Shown: positions 45,481 to 55,556, numbered from the stretch's first letter. The stretch is DNA of 64,000 bases from Virgibacillus necropolis (GCF_002224365.1 NZ_CP022437.1:806001-870000), one strand, 5' to 3'. The notes: generated by a model not told the origin, from the letters alone. Numbers and translations are program-made.

Positions 45481-46401
45481 ATGAAACGTTCTGAGCGAAA
45501 ACCTAAAAAACTATGGTTTAAAGTACCGTTAGCTATCGTATTGATAATTCTAGTTGGAGTAGGGGTATATGTTTATTCAATATATGACAACGCTAAAGAT
45601 ACAGTGAATGAAAAAATGCATGAACCAGTAAAATCTATTGATCATACATTGACAGCAAAAAAGATGAAGGCAACAAAACCGCTTAACATATTATTACTCG
45701 GTGTAGATGCAAGGGCGAATGACCGTGGTCGTTCAGATGCTTTGATGGTCATGTCATTAGATCCTGAAAACAACAAAATGCAAATTGTCAGTATCCCTCG
45801 TGATACGAGAACGATGATAGTTGGTAAAGGCTTTAATGATAAAATAAATCATGCCTATGCATATGGTGGCGCAGATATGTCTGTAGCAACTGTGGAAAAC
45901 TTCCTGGATATTGAACTTGATTATTTTGTCCGCATGAATATGCAGGGGTTAGATGCTTTGGTTGACCAATTAGGAACAATCACAATAGATAATAAGATCG
46001 CATGGCAGGATGGAAAGTACAATTTTACAAAAGGACCTACAACAATGGACGGAGATAAAACCATGCATTTTGTCCAGATGCGTAAGCAGGATCCTGCAGG
46101 TGATTTTGGTCGTACGGCCCGTCAACGTCAAGTGATTCAAGGGATAGTTAATAAAGGTGCAAGCGTTGCATCAGTAAGTAAAATTAATGGTGTTATTGAT
46201 GTTCTAGGTAACAATATGACCACTAACTTAGACTTTGATGATATGAAAAAATTATTGAGCGGTTATAAGGGTACAAGAGAGAATGTTGTTAGTTACATGA
46301 TGAAGGGTAATGGTACTACGATTGACGGTACCTATTATCTCCAAGTGCCAGATAGTGAAGTTGAGAAAGTGCATGGGATGATAGCAGAAGTGAAATCGTA
46401 A
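45481..46401 (+). CDS. LytR-CpsA-Psr (LCP) family polymer ligase
   Basis: 306 residues. One N-terminal membrane anchor (VPLAIVLIILVGVGVYVY) and the LCP domain with LNILLLGVDARANDRGRSDALMV and QIVSIPRDTRTMI, which carry the conserved Arg and Asp residues. LCP enzymes move polymers from undecaprenyl pyrophosphate to peptidoglycan. As last gene of the operon it probably anchors this polysaccharide to the wall. AAGGAGG lies upstream of the ATG. Confidence 0.92.
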   Translation: MKRSERKPKKLWFKVPLAIVLIILVGVGVYVYSIYDNAKDTVNEKMHEPVKSIDHTLTAKKMKATKPLNILLLGVDARANDRGRSDALMVMSLDPENNKMQIVSIPRDTRTMIVGKGFNDKINHAYAYGGADMSVATVENFLDIELDYFVRMNMQGLDALVDQLGTITIDNKIAWQDGKYNFTKGPTTMDGDKTMHFVQMRKQDPAGDFGRTARQRQVIQGIVNKGASVASVSKINGVIDVLGNNMTTNLDFDDMKKLLSGYKGTRENVVSYMMKGNGTTIDGTYYLQVPDSEVEKVHGMIAEVKS

Positions 46402-46514
46402 AGGTTGGTGGCTTATGTTTCGCTACTTGTGTTTACGAAAGATGTAGGAAAATTAGACCATCTGCGGCTTGGTCACCGACTGTTCTTATTGATTGAGGTA
46501 ATAAAAAAAGACTT

Positions 46515-46574
46515 AATAAGCGACAAATAATCCCTTATCCCAAAATCAGGATTCGGAACTATTTGACGCTTATT
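46515..46574. terminator. Long inverted repeat between the LCP and dppE-like genes
   Basis: AATAAGCGACAAATA pairs with TATTTGACGCTTATT, with one mismatch, across about 30 bases. The two flanking genes converge, so a bidirectional terminator fits. Confidence 0.55.
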
Positions 46575-46588
46575 ATTTAATGAAGACT

Positions 46589-48199
46589 TTATTCATTTAA
46601 CCAAACGTTTGTACCATTGGGTTTGACAATATTAATGGATCCATCAGCTGATACTTCAAAACCTTTTACATTTTTGGTAATTGCTGCTGTTATATCCAAA
46701 TTATCTAATTCAATTCTGGAAAAGTCACCCATCGCAATTTTTATTGCTTCTTGATATAGCTTAGCTCTTTCATCTTGATCGACTGTTTTTGTATTTGCTT
46801 GATCGAGCAGCTTGTCCACTTTTTCGTTAGAGTATCCTCTACCATTACCCAGTGAGCCAATTTGATCGGAATGGAACGTCTGGTTTAGGAAAAAATATGG
46901 ATCTGGATACCAGGACCATCCTCCAATATACATAGGTGCTTTACCCTTTGCTGCAATTTCACTGAGAGTTCCCCATTCAGCTACTTTAATCTCTACATCA
47001 ATATTCAAGTTTTCTTTCATTTGATTTTGGAATATGACCGCATAAGGTGAACGTTTTTCAAGAACATAAAGTTCTGTTTTGAATCCATCTGCATAATCTG
47101 TTTCAGCCAAAATTTCTTTTGCTTCTTTTGGATTATATTCAGGTTTTAACTTTTCAAGATCCTTGCTATAACCCCATGATTCCTTTGGTAATGGCATATA
47201 GGATACTGATGCACCACCCCATTGATTTACACCTTTAACTATTTTTTCAACATTTGTTGCTTTATAAATAGCCTCGCGTACTTTTGGATCTGCAGTAGGT
47301 CCCTCTATGTTATTTAAATCAATATATGTGAGTGACAGACCAGATTTTGAAAGTAACTTCAAATTTTTATCTTTTTCAATTACAGCCCTATTTTGTCCTT
47401 TTATATCTGTTGCAATATCGATATCACCTGAACGAATTGCATTTGCCATCATAGTAGGATCTGAAATAATTTTAAATGTTACACCATCAAGGTGCGGTTT
47501 TTCTCCCCAATATTTATCATGTCTTACAAGTTCAACTGCCTGGTCTGTTTGCCAATCCTTAAGTTGAAATGGGCCTGTACCAATAAGGTGTGCTCCAAAT
47601 TGCTCTCCCCATCCTTCAACCCCTTCTTTTGGAATAATAATGTTTCCCGCGTCTGTTAACATTGCTAGTAAAGCCGCATTTGGTTCATTAAGATGAAGAG
47701 TTACTTTGAATTCTCCAGTAACCTCAATACTATCAACACCACTCAAACGATTTAAAGCCGATTTTTTGGCTGAGCGCTCCAAACTAAATTTCACATCTTC
47801 AGCAGTCATTTGTCGACCATCCTGGTATTTCCCTGGTTGGAAATATACATCATCCCTTAACGTGAAAGTATAGGATTTCATATCTTCAGATACTTCCCAT
47901 TTTGTAGCAATCGATGGTTTAAAACCACTCAAATCCTTATTATAAACTAATAGAGTATCCCCGATTTGCCGTATAATCTGTGACTCGTAAGCACCCGTAT
48001 ATTTTATAGGGTCTAACGTGTTTGGATTTGAAGAAAGTCCAACATCCAATACACCTCCATCTTTAGGAACCTCCGAACTTGCAGTGTCATCTGTAGTGCC
48101 CGTTTCCGATTTGGAATCTGATGAACAAGCACTAATAATAAATGCAGTTGATAAAAGAATGAAAATAAAAAATAACTTTCTTAATGCTAGACTATGCAT
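46589..48199 (-). CDS. Peptide ABC transporter substrate-binding lipoprotein (SBP family 5, DppE/OppA-like)
   Basis: 536 residues. A lipoprotein signal peptide ends in FIISACSSDS, with the Cys as lipid site. DVGLSSNPNTLDPIKYTGAYE and the C-terminal half YIGGWSWYPDPYFFLNQTFH are typical of family 5 binding proteins for oligopeptides. AAGGAGG precedes the ATG. It is transcribed away from the permease and ATPase genes that complete the transporter; shared AT-rich repeats lie between them. Confidence 0.9.
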   Translation of the reverse strand: MHSLALRKLFFIFILLSTAFIISACSSDSKSETGTTDDTASSEVPKDGGVLDVGLSSNPNTLDPIKYTGAYESQIIRQIGDTLLVYNKDLSGFKPSIATKWEVSEDMKSYTFTLRDDVYFQPGKYQDGRQMTAEDVKFSLERSAKKSALNRLSGVDSIEVTGEFKVTLHLNEPNAALLAMLTDAGNIIIPKEGVEGWGEQFGAHLIGTGPFQLKDWQTDQAVELVRHDKYWGEKPHLDGVTFKIISDPTMMANAIRSGDIDIATDIKGQNRAVIEKDKNLKLLSKSGLSLTYIDLNNIEGPTADPKVREAIYKATNVEKIVKGVNQWGGASVSYMPLPKESWGYSKDLEKLKPEYNPKEAKEILAETDYADGFKTELYVLEKRSPYAVIFQNQMKENLNIDVEIKVAEWGTLSEIAAKGKAPMYIGGWSWYPDPYFFLNQTFHSDQIGSLGNGRGYSNEKVDKLLDQANTKTVDQDERAKLYQEAIKIAMGDFSRIELDNLDITAAITKNVKGFEVSADGSINIVKPNGTNVWLNE

Positions 48200-48220
48200 A
48201 AAAACTCCTCCTTATTATTT

Positions 48221-48417
48221 TTGATTCATATAATGAACCAGTTGTTTAAATAATGATTCAAAAATACTGAATATTATATAAGGTACCATTTTAAGTTTAA
48301 TAAGTAAATAGTTTTTCAACAATTCTAAGAATAAAAAAATTATTATTTACAAGTATAATTGGAAATGTTAGACTACTTATATTCAAATAGTAAACTATTG
48401 ATTCAAATAATGAAACA
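48221..48417. promoter_or_regulatory. Repeated operator-like motifs between the binding-protein and permease genes
   Basis: TTGATTCATATAATGAACCA (48221-48240) and TTGATTCAAATAATGAAACA (48398-48417) differ at two positions. Weaker copies are TTTAAATAATGATTCA near 48245 and TATTCAAATAGTAAAC near 48380. They flank the divergent promoters, as expected for a regulator of both; the IclR protein at 54765 is the obvious candidate (inference). Confidence 0.5.
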
Positions 48418-48430
48418 AAAGGAGGGCATT

Positions 48431-49396
48431 ATGACGAAGTATATTATCAAACGAATACTAAGTATGATACCAACAATGTTCATTGTTTCTGTAATTGTTT
48501 TTTTTATTACACGAATAATGCCAGGAAATCCAGCAGCAGTTATGCTAGGCCCACAAGCCAGTGTTGAAGAGGTGGAAGCTCTCACGGAGGAGCTTGGTTT
48601 AAATGAACCGTTATTTACTCAGTTTATACAATATATTGGAAATCTACTTCAAGGTGATTTAGGCGTTTCTCTTGCATATCATCGCCCAATTATTGATATA
48701 ATTTTGGATCGTTTCCCAAACACAGTTCTATTAACAATAAGCGCGTTATTAATTGCACTTATAATAGGAGTGTCTGCAGGAATTATTTCCGCGTCTAAAC
48801 AAAATTCTCTAATTGATTATACAATCACAACTGTTTCATTAATTGGAGTGTCAATGCCTATCTTTTGGATGGGGGTTATGCTTGTACTTTACTTTAGTGT
48901 GAATCTTGGATGGTTTCCAGCAACCGGTATGGGATCAATGGATGAGGGGTTCGGGGACTTTATAAAACATCTGATACTCCCAAGTATTGCACTTGCTACC
49001 ATTCCTATGGCCACATTTGCTCGTATTACAAGATCCAGTATGCTCGAGGTTATATCACAGGATTACATTAAAACAGCCAGATCAAAAGGATTAAGTGAAT
49101 TTATTGTTATCAGTAAACATGCATTTAAAAATGCACTTACACCACTTCTTACAGTTTTAGGTCTACAAATATCAATGTTACTGGGCGGTGCAGTCATAAC
49201 AGAAACAATTTTCAGCTGGCCAGGTATGGGGCTTCTGGTTATTGAGGCAATTGAAAAACGTGATTTTGTTGTTGTTCAAAGTACAGTTCTATTTATTGCA
49301 TTAATTTTTGTAGTTGTAAATTTAGTTGTTGACATACTATACAAGGTTGTAAATCCAAAGGTGAATTATGCGTCAGATAAAAAGGGGGGTAAATAA
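48431..49396 (+). CDS. Peptide ABC transporter permease (DppB/OppB-like)
   Basis: About 321 residues with six membrane helices and the permease signature (TARSKGLSEFIVISKHAFKN). The frame starts at 48359, but ATG 48431 follows AAGGAGGGC by a good distance and gives the family N terminus MTKYIIKRILSMIPTMF. Its stop overlaps the start of the next permease. Confidence 0.92.
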   Translation: MTKYIIKRILSMIPTMFIVSVIVFFITRIMPGNPAAVMLGPQASVEEVEALTEELGLNEPLFTQFIQYIGNLLQGDLGVSLAYHRPIIDIILDRFPNTVLLTISALLIALIIGVSAGIISASKQNSLIDYTITTVSLIGVSMPIFWMGVMLVLYFSVNLGWFPATGMGSMDEGFGDFIKHLILPSIALATIPMATFARITRSSMLEVISQDYIKTARSKGLSEFIVISKHAFKNALTPLLTVLGLQISMLLGGAVITETIFSWPGMGLLVIEAIEKRDFVVVQSTVLFIALIFVVVNLVVDILYKVVNPKVNYASDKKGGK

Positions 49397-50289
49397 TGGG
49401 ATTAAGACAAACGCCGGAAGACACTATTGAAGCTAATGAAATACGGCTTAATAAAGAGCAATCATTATTTAGAAAGTTAGTTAAAAATAAACTTGCTGCT
49501 TTTGGTCTAACAGTTATTATACTATTAATCATTACAGCATTATTTGCTCCATTCATCGCAACACATGATCCACTAAAAATGGATGTAACTAAATCACTTT
49601 TGGCTCCTGGAACAGAGGGGCATATACTTGGAACGGATAACTTTGGTAGAGATATATTTAGTAGAATCGTATATGGCTCACGAATTTCTTTAGTGGTTGG
49701 TGTTACAGCTGTTTTATTTGGTGCAATATTTGGTTCCTTTCTAGGAGTAATATCCGGCTATTTTGGAGGAATTATAGATTCCATTATTATGCGTATTATG
49801 GATGGCATCTTTGCATTTCCATTTATATTATTAGCAATATCATTAATGGCGGTGCTTGGTCAAGGGCTGGGAAATGTAATCATAGCGATAGGTATTGCCA
49901 TAATACCTGGTTTTGCAAGGGTTATACGTGGGCAGGTACTTAGCATTAAAGAAATGGAATATGTAGAAGCAACAAGATCATTAGGTGCGAAGAATGGCAG
50001 AATAATTTTTCATCATGTATTGCCAAACAGTATAGCGCCATTAATTGTATATGCAACAATGAGTGTAGCGGGGGCTATTATATCTGAAGCTTCTTTAAGT
50101 TTTTTAGGGCTCGGCGTCCAACCGCCAACACCATCCTGGGGTAGTATTTTACAAAATGGTAAGGACTTCCTTGTTATAAGTCCTCAAATGGCTACATTCT
50201 CCGGAATAGCAATACTAGTTACGGTGCTCGGTATTAATATATTTGGCGACGGTTTACGTGATGCATTAGATCCAAAAATGAAGGGGTAG
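49396..50289 (+). CDS. Peptide ABC transporter permease (DppC/OppC-like)
   Basis: 297 residues. N-terminal OppC domain (KNKLAAFGLTVIILLIITA), DNFGRDIFSRIVYGSRISL and the EAA-like loop EATRSLGAKNGRIIFHHVLPN. Forms the membrane channel with the preceding protein. GGGGGG precedes the ATG. Confidence 0.93.
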   Translation: MGLRQTPEDTIEANEIRLNKEQSLFRKLVKNKLAAFGLTVIILLIITALFAPFIATHDPLKMDVTKSLLAPGTEGHILGTDNFGRDIFSRIVYGSRISLVVGVTAVLFGAIFGSFLGVISGYFGGIIDSIIMRIMDGIFAFPFILLAISLMAVLGQGLGNVIIAIGIAIIPGFARVIRGQVLSIKEMEYVEATRSLGAKNGRIIFHHVLPNSIAPLIVYATMSVAGAIISEASLSFLGLGVQPPTPSWGSILQNGKDFLVISPQMATFSGIAILVTVLGINIFGDGLRDALDPKMKG

Positions 50290-50306
50290 TTTAAGGAGGT
50301 TGGAAA

Positions 50307-51305
50307 ATGTCGAATGTTATTTTAGAGGTAAAGAATTTAGAAGTTCAATTTCGTACAGGTTCTACTATTACAACAGCAGTAAACGATGTTAGCTTTACAT
50401 TAGATAGAAAAGAAAACATCGGAATAGTAGGAGAATCTGGGTCAGGTAAAAGTGTAACGGCAACTTCTTTATTGCGCCTTATACCTAATCCCCCCGGAAA
50501 AATATCAAATGGAAATATATTCTTTGAAGGTAAAGATATACTTACATTACCTGATAAAGAAATGAGAGACATACGTGGGAATGAAATATCAATGATTTTC
50601 CAGGATCCTACAACAAGTTTAAATCCAGTGTTTACAGTGGGAAACCAAATTATTGAGTCAATTAAAACACATGAGGACATTTCAAAAAAAGAAGCAAAAC
50701 AGAAAGCATTAGAAATGTTGGAGTTAGTGGGGATACCTGCACCAAAAAAACGAATTAATATGTACCCACATGAGTTTTCGGGTGGAATGAGGCAACGCGT
50801 AATGATTGCTATCGCCCTTGCCTGCAACCCTAAATTATTAATAGCTGATGAACCTACTACTGCATTAGATGTTACTGTACAAGCACAAATACTTGATCTT
50901 ATGAAAAACTTACAAAATAAATTGGATACATCGATTGTAATGATTACCCATGACCTTGGTGTAGTTTGGGAAACATGTGACAAATTATTGGTAATGTATG
51001 CAGGAAATATAGTTGAATCAGGTAATGTAAATGATATTTACGATAACCCTTTACACCCCTATACCTGGGGATTACTTGATTCCCAGATTACAAAAAGTAC
51101 GCCTGATGATAAAAGTCTTTCTACAATTGCGGGAAGTCCCCCTGATTTAAGCCAGGAAACAACAGGATGTCCATTTGCAGCAAGATGCCCATACGCACAG
51201 GATGTATGCTTCTCAGAAAGACCCGAAAGAAAGGAAATTGAAAAAAACCATTTTGTTTCTTGTCATTTTCAAACGAAGGAAAATCAATTAGAAAGGAAGG
51301 TGTAA
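50307..51305 (+). CDS. Peptide ABC transporter ATPase (DppD/OppD-like)
   Basis: 332 residues. Walker A GESGSGKSVTATSLL, Q-loop, signature FSGGMRQRVMIAIALA, Walker B LLIADEPTTALDV, H-loop MITHDLGVV. The C-terminal oligopeptide-type cysteine cluster (GCPFAARCPYAQDVC ... SCHF) is present. Confidence 0.94.
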   Translation: MSNVILEVKNLEVQFRTGSTITTAVNDVSFTLDRKENIGIVGESGSGKSVTATSLLRLIPNPPGKISNGNIFFEGKDILTLPDKEMRDIRGNEISMIFQDPTTSLNPVFTVGNQIIESIKTHEDISKKEAKQKALEMLELVGIPAPKKRINMYPHEFSGGMRQRVMIAIALACNPKLLIADEPTTALDVTVQAQILDLMKNLQNKLDTSIVMITHDLGVVWETCDKLLVMYAGNIVESGNVNDIYDNPLHPYTWGLLDSQITKSTPDDKSLSTIAGSPPDLSQETTGCPFAARCPYAQDVCFSERPERKEIEKNHFVSCHFQTKENQLERKV

Positions 51306-51312
51306 GAAAATC

Positions 51313-52317
51313 ATGACAGAAGCAATATTAAAGGTTAGAAACCTAAAAAAGCATTTTCCATTAAGTAGCCCAATCCCTTTTAAAAAGTCGAGGCAAAGTG
51401 TTAAAGCAGTTGATGGTTTGGATTTTGATGTCTATCCTGGCGAGACACTTGGAGTCGTAGGTGAATCAGGCTGTGGGAAGTCTACAATGGCCAGATTAGT
51501 GAACCAATTAATTACACCTTCTGAAGGTATTGTTGAATTTAAGGGTAAAAATTTGGTTCATATGGGTAAAGAAGATTTAAGAGTTTCCAGAAAATCTATT
51601 CAAATGATTTTTCAAAACCCATATGCATCATTAAGCCCGAGAAAAAATGTAGGGCAGTTAATTGCAGAGCCACTCGTTATTTTTAACGTTGGAGATGCTG
51701 AATCGAGAAATAAACGAGTTTCTGATTTACTGGAGATCGTTGGTCTAAAAAAGTACCATGCTAGAAGATATCCACACGAGTTCTCCGGTGGGCAACGGCA
51801 ACGGATTAATATTGCCAGGGCTCTAGCATTAAACCCGGAGATCATCATTTGTGATGAGGCTGTTTCAGCATTGGATGTTTCTGTTCAAGCACAGATTATC
51901 AATCTATTAAAAGACCTGCAAAAAGAATTCAATTTAACTTATATTTTTATTTCCCATGATTTAAATGTTGTTCGGTATACTTGTGACCGTATTGCGGTAA
52001 TGTATTTAGGCAAAATTGTAGAAATAGGGACATACAAAGATATATATGAGAATCCTGCACATCCCTACACAAAAGCTTTATTATCTGCAATACCTAAAGA
52101 AAGCCCACACGGAGATAAGGATCAAATTATCCTAAAAGGATCTGTTCCAAGTCCCATTAATCCACCATCTGGTTGCCCTTTTCACGAAAGATGTCCAGTT
52201 GCAATGGAAAAATGCAAAACGGTTGTACCAGAGTTTATAAATGTAGGCAATGGACATGAAGCATCATGCCATTTATTAAACGAAAAACAGGAGGAACGGT
52301 TATACCAGAGTTTATAG
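51313..52317 (+). CDS. Peptide ABC transporter ATPase (DppF/OppF-like) with altered C terminus
   Basis: 334 residues. Walker A GESGCGKSTMARLV, signature FSGGQRQRINIARALA, Walker B IIICDEAVSALDV, H-loop FISHDLNVV, and the cysteine cluster GCPFHERCPVAMEKC ... ASCHLL. The last residues, NEKQEERLYQSL, are produced by a 77-bp tandem duplication that starts inside the gene. The second copy of the unit, read in the original frame, ends ...GHEASCHL then TGA, probably the ancestral end. Confidence 0.93.
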   Translation: MTEAILKVRNLKKHFPLSSPIPFKKSRQSVKAVDGLDFDVYPGETLGVVGESGCGKSTMARLVNQLITPSEGIVEFKGKNLVHMGKEDLRVSRKSIQMIFQNPYASLSPRKNVGQLIAEPLVIFNVGDAESRNKRVSDLLEIVGLKKYHARRYPHEFSGGQRQRINIARALALNPEIIICDEAVSALDVSVQAQIINLLKDLQKEFNLTYIFISHDLNVVRYTCDRIAVMYLGKIVEIGTYKDIYENPAHPYTKALLSAIPKESPHGDKDQIILKGSVPSPINPPSGCPFHERCPVAMEKCKTVVPEFINVGNGHEASCHLLNEKQEERLYQSL

Positions 52318-52372
52318 ATATAGACAATGGACATGAGGCATCATGCCATTTATGAAACAAAAATAGGAGGAA
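52219..52372 (+). repeat. 77-bp tandem duplication spanning the end of dppF and the next ribosome site
   Basis: Copy 1 is 52219-52295 and copy 2 is 52296-52372; both run from ACGGTTRTACCAGAGTTTAT to AGGAGGAA with scattered differences. The unit is not a multiple of three, so it shifts the reading frame. It also duplicates the ribosome binding site of the DUF1177 gene. Confidence 0.85.
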
Positions 52373-52377
52373 TTTTA

Positions 52378-53328
52378 ATGTCGTTAAAATATGTTATGGA
52401 AGTTTATGAAATGTTGGATAGTATTCATGTATCAGGTGAAGATGTAAAAAAATATTTAAGTAATTTAAGTAACATTGGAAATATAGATGTTCAAACAGTT
52501 GAGGGAGAAAAAGGAACAACTGACTTTATTAAGATTACTATACCTGGTAATAGCGGGAAACTACAAGGGGGAAATGCACCTACGCTTGGTGTTATTGGGC
52601 GTCTAGGAGGAATTGGTGCACGACCTGAGATGAAGGGATTTGTTTCTGATGGTGATGGGGCATTATCTTGCATTGCCTCAGCTGCAAAGCTACTAGCGAT
52701 GATTGGAAATGGAGATAGTTTGAGGGGAGATGTTATTTTAACCACCCATATTTGTCCAACTGCACCTACATTACCACATGATCCAGTCCCGTTCATGAAT
52801 TCTCCTGTAGATATTTTAACGATGAATCAACATGAAGTTACTGAAGATATGGACGCAATTTTATCAATTGATACAACGAAAGGAAATAACATTACTAACC
52901 ACAAAGGTTTTGCGATTACACCAACAGTCAAAGAAGGATATATTTTAAAATTAAGTGATGATTTATTACACATATATAGTCAATCAGCTGGTATACCACC
53001 AGTTACAATGCCCATTACAATGCAGGATATAACACCTTATGGGAATGGGCTGCACCATATTAACAGTATTCTTCAACCTTCTGTAGCAACGGAAAAACCA
53101 GTAGTGGGTGTTGCAATTACTACAGAAACAGCTGTAGCAGGCTGTAGTACTGGCGCAACTCATTTGGTCGACGTAGAACAGGTTGTACGCTTTGTTATTG
53201 AAGTTACCAAGCTATTTGGGGAAAATAAGTGTTCATTCTTTGATAAAAAGGAATTCACTCATTTGGAATCTTTATATGGAAAAATGACGCAGCTGCAAAC
53301 AAGAGGAAATGAAGAGGTGGCAAAATGA
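52378..53328 (+). CDS. DUF1177 family protein
   Basis: 316 residues: MSLKYVMEVYEMLDSIHVSG, VIGRLGGIGARPEMKGFVSD, THICPTAPTLPHDPVPFM and HEVTEDMDAILSIDTTKGN match DUF1177. Function unknown. The family often sits with peptide transporters and peptidases, as here. AGGAGGA lies 7 bases before ATG 52378; the longer frame from 52327 would begin in the duplicated end of dppF and is rejected. It overlaps the peptidase gene by 4 bases. Confidence 0.85.
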   Translation: MSLKYVMEVYEMLDSIHVSGEDVKKYLSNLSNIGNIDVQTVEGEKGTTDFIKITIPGNSGKLQGGNAPTLGVIGRLGGIGARPEMKGFVSDGDGALSCIASAAKLLAMIGNGDSLRGDVILTTHICPTAPTLPHDPVPFMNSPVDILTMNQHEVTEDMDAILSIDTTKGNNITNHKGFAITPTVKEGYILKLSDDLLHIYSQSAGIPPVTMPITMQDITPYGNGLHHINSILQPSVATEKPVVGVAITTETAVAGCSTGATHLVDVEQVVRFVIEVTKLFGENKCSFFDKKEFTHLESLYGKMTQLQTRGNEEVAK

Positions 53329-54596
53329 TGAATAAAAATAAGTTGAAGCAAAAGTTAATTGATGAAGTAGAGGAAAATAAAGCAGAACTAATTAACCTTT
53401 GTAGCTCTTTAATAAAAATCCCAAGTGAAAATCCACCAGGTGATTCAACAGAAGCTAGCCAGTTCATTGCCGATTATCTTGGGCAATTTGATTTAGAAGT
53501 AGAGTGGCATGAATCAAGTGATAAAATGTTTAATCTTATCTCTAGTATCGGTAATTCAGATCAAGGGAAGCATTTAATTTATTGTGGTCATACAGATGTT
53601 GTTCCTGCAGGGAATTTAACAAAGTGGGATTTCAACCCATTTTCAGGTGAAGTAAAGGATGGCTGGATGCTCGGCAGAGGAGCTAGTGATATGAAAGCTG
53701 GTTTATCAGGACTAATCTTTGCTTTTGCATTGCTAAAGCGACTTCAAATTGACTTACCTGGTAAACTTTCCTTGGCTATTGTACCTGATGAAGAAACTGG
53801 TGGCGACTTTGGTGTTCCGTGGTTACTTAAAAATAGAATAATTCATGGAGATGGATGTTTGATTGCAGAACCTTCCTCACCCTACAATCCTACTATCGGA
53901 CAGAAGGGGTCTTACTGGTTTGAATTGGAGGTTTTTGGAGTGCCAGGACATGGAAGTTTATCTCCTTTAGCCGGTAATAATGCGATTACCGATGCAGTAA
54001 AAGCAATTGAACAAATTCAACAGCTTTGGGATATCAATATTGAAATTCCAAAAGAGGTTCAACCGTTAATTGAAGTATCTAAACGTTACATGCGAGAGGT
54101 TGAAAAAGATAGAGAAAAGTTCCAATCTGTACTTGAACACATTAGTGTTAACATTGGGACAATTGAAGGTGGAACTAAGTCTAATGTTATTCCGGAAAGC
54201 TGTAAGGTGCAGATAGATTGTAGGCTGCCATTTGGTATCTCGGAAGAAGAAGTATCTACTTTTATAAAGAATAAATTAGAAACCTTAGATATAGATTATG
54301 TGATAAGACCGTTTGGATTTAGAAGCGATGCTAATTATACTGATGCAGAAAACCCAGTATGTAAAGCAATAACAGAAAATATTACGTTTGTAACGAAACA
54401 TGAGGCATATGGTGTTATGCAATGGGCCAGTAGTGATGCTAAACATTTCAGAGAATACGATATTCCAGTTCTCCAATATGGACCAGCTTTTTTACCAAGC
54501 ATACATGGATATAATGAAAAAGTTGAAGTCGAACAAATAATAAGATGTGCTAAAGTATATGTGGCTGCGGTAATCGACTACCTTTATGCTGAATAG
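53325..54596 (+). CDS. M20-family metallopeptidase (ArgE/DapE/CPG2-like)
   Basis: 423 residues. Metal and catalytic motifs in order: YCGHTDVVPAG (His and catalytic Asp), LGRGASDMKAG (bridging Asp), VPDEETGGD (catalytic Glu then metal Glu), LIAEPSSP, and SIHGYNEKVEVE near the end with the last His. A dimerisation domain lies about 190-310. It removes a terminal or acyl group from small peptides or amino-acid derivatives, probably those brought in by the adjacent transporter. Confidence 0.9.
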   Translation: MMNKNKLKQKLIDEVEENKAELINLCSSLIKIPSENPPGDSTEASQFIADYLGQFDLEVEWHESSDKMFNLISSIGNSDQGKHLIYCGHTDVVPAGNLTKWDFNPFSGEVKDGWMLGRGASDMKAGLSGLIFAFALLKRLQIDLPGKLSLAIVPDEETGGDFGVPWLLKNRIIHGDGCLIAEPSSPYNPTIGQKGSYWFELEVFGVPGHGSLSPLAGNNAITDAVKAIEQIQQLWDINIEIPKEVQPLIEVSKRYMREVEKDREKFQSVLEHISVNIGTIEGGTKSNVIPESCKVQIDCRLPFGISEEEVSTFIKNKLETLDIDYVIRPFGFRSDANYTDAENPVCKAITENITFVTKHEAYGVMQWASSDAKHFREYDIPVLQYGPAFLPSIHGYNEKVEVEQIIRCAKVYVAAVIDYLYAE

Positions 54597-54683
54597 TTTA
54601 TTATATAAAGGAGTCTAATTTTCTTGTATTTGATTTACACCAAATTCCTATCTGTATATAGTTTGTAACCTATTGAATTAACC

Positions 54684-54736
54684 ATTATAGTTTTATAGGA
54701 TAGCCAAATTATAGTTTAATAGATATTGACTATAAT
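54684..54736 (+). promoter_or_regulatory. Promoter region of the IclR gene with direct repeats
   Basis: ATTATAGTTTTATAG (54684-54698) and ATTATAGTTTAATAG (54708-54722) are near-identical with 24-base spacing; TATAAT follows at 54731-54736. This may be an autoregulatory site. The motif differs from the one at 48221-48417. Confidence 0.4.
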
Positions 54737-54764
54737 AATTAACCTAATGATAGGAGTAATTTAA

Positions 54765-55529
54765 ATGCTTAAAACTGTAAACTTAACGCTTGAAATCTTA
54801 AAAATGTTTACACGTGAAAAACCTGAATGGGGTGGGCGAGAGCTCGCCCACCAGATGGAATTAAATCATACCAAAGTTTACCGTATATTAGAAACCTTGA
54901 CTAAAAATAGCTTTCTTAAAAAAGACCCAGTTACTAAGGATTACACTTTGGGAATAGCACTATGGGAACTTGGTGCAATCATGTATGAAGGTCTTAATGT
55001 GAAAGAATTGATTCGTCCCATATTGGAAAAACTATGCGAGGATACAGGAGAATCCGTATTTTTAACAATCTTGGATAAAGAAGAAGGGGTAACTCTTGAT
55101 ACGGTAGAACCAGAAGATAAAGTAAAGTTTTCAGTTTCAATTGGGAGTAGAGCACCCCTTTATGTAGGTGCATCCTATAGATCCATTTTAAGTTATAAGT
55201 CAGAGGAGTTCATAGAAAATATTATAGGAGATCAAGAGTTAAAAAAATATACCAAAAGAACAATGAACGATCCTGGTGGACTAAAAAATGAGTTAAAAAA
55301 AATTAAAAAAGAGGGTTGGGCACTAAGCCAGGGAGAATATACCGAAGATGTTCTTGCTCTCGCTGTACCACTTTTTGATAATAATGTTGTGATAGGCTCA
55401 GTTACATTGTCAGGTCCAACTTATCGGCTATCGAATAAGAAAATCAAAGGTTACTTACCTTTATTGAAAGAAACAAGGGATGAAATTGAATTTGTTGTAA
55501 CGAAAAATCAATTAAAATTAATGATGTAA
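54765..55529 (+). CDS. IclR-family transcriptional regulator
   Basis: 254 residues. N-terminal winged helix (RELAHQMELNHTKVYRILETL) and a C-terminal effector domain (ILEKLCEDTGESVFLTILDKEEGVT, SRAPLYVGASYRSILSY). It is in the transporter/peptidase cluster and probably controls it in answer to a small substrate. TAGGAG precedes the ATG. Confidence 0.9.
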   Translation: MLKTVNLTLEILKMFTREKPEWGGRELAHQMELNHTKVYRILETLTKNSFLKKDPVTKDYTLGIALWELGAIMYEGLNVKELIRPILEKLCEDTGESVFLTILDKEEGVTLDTVEPEDKVKFSVSIGSRAPLYVGASYRSILSYKSEEFIENIIGDQELKKYTKRTMNDPGGLKNELKKIKKEGWALSQGEYTEDVLALAVPLFDNNVVIGSVTLSGPTYRLSNKKIKGYLPLLKETRDEIEFVVTKNQLKLMM

Positions 55530-55556
55530 GGTAAAATTGGAAAAGGGAATGATTAT

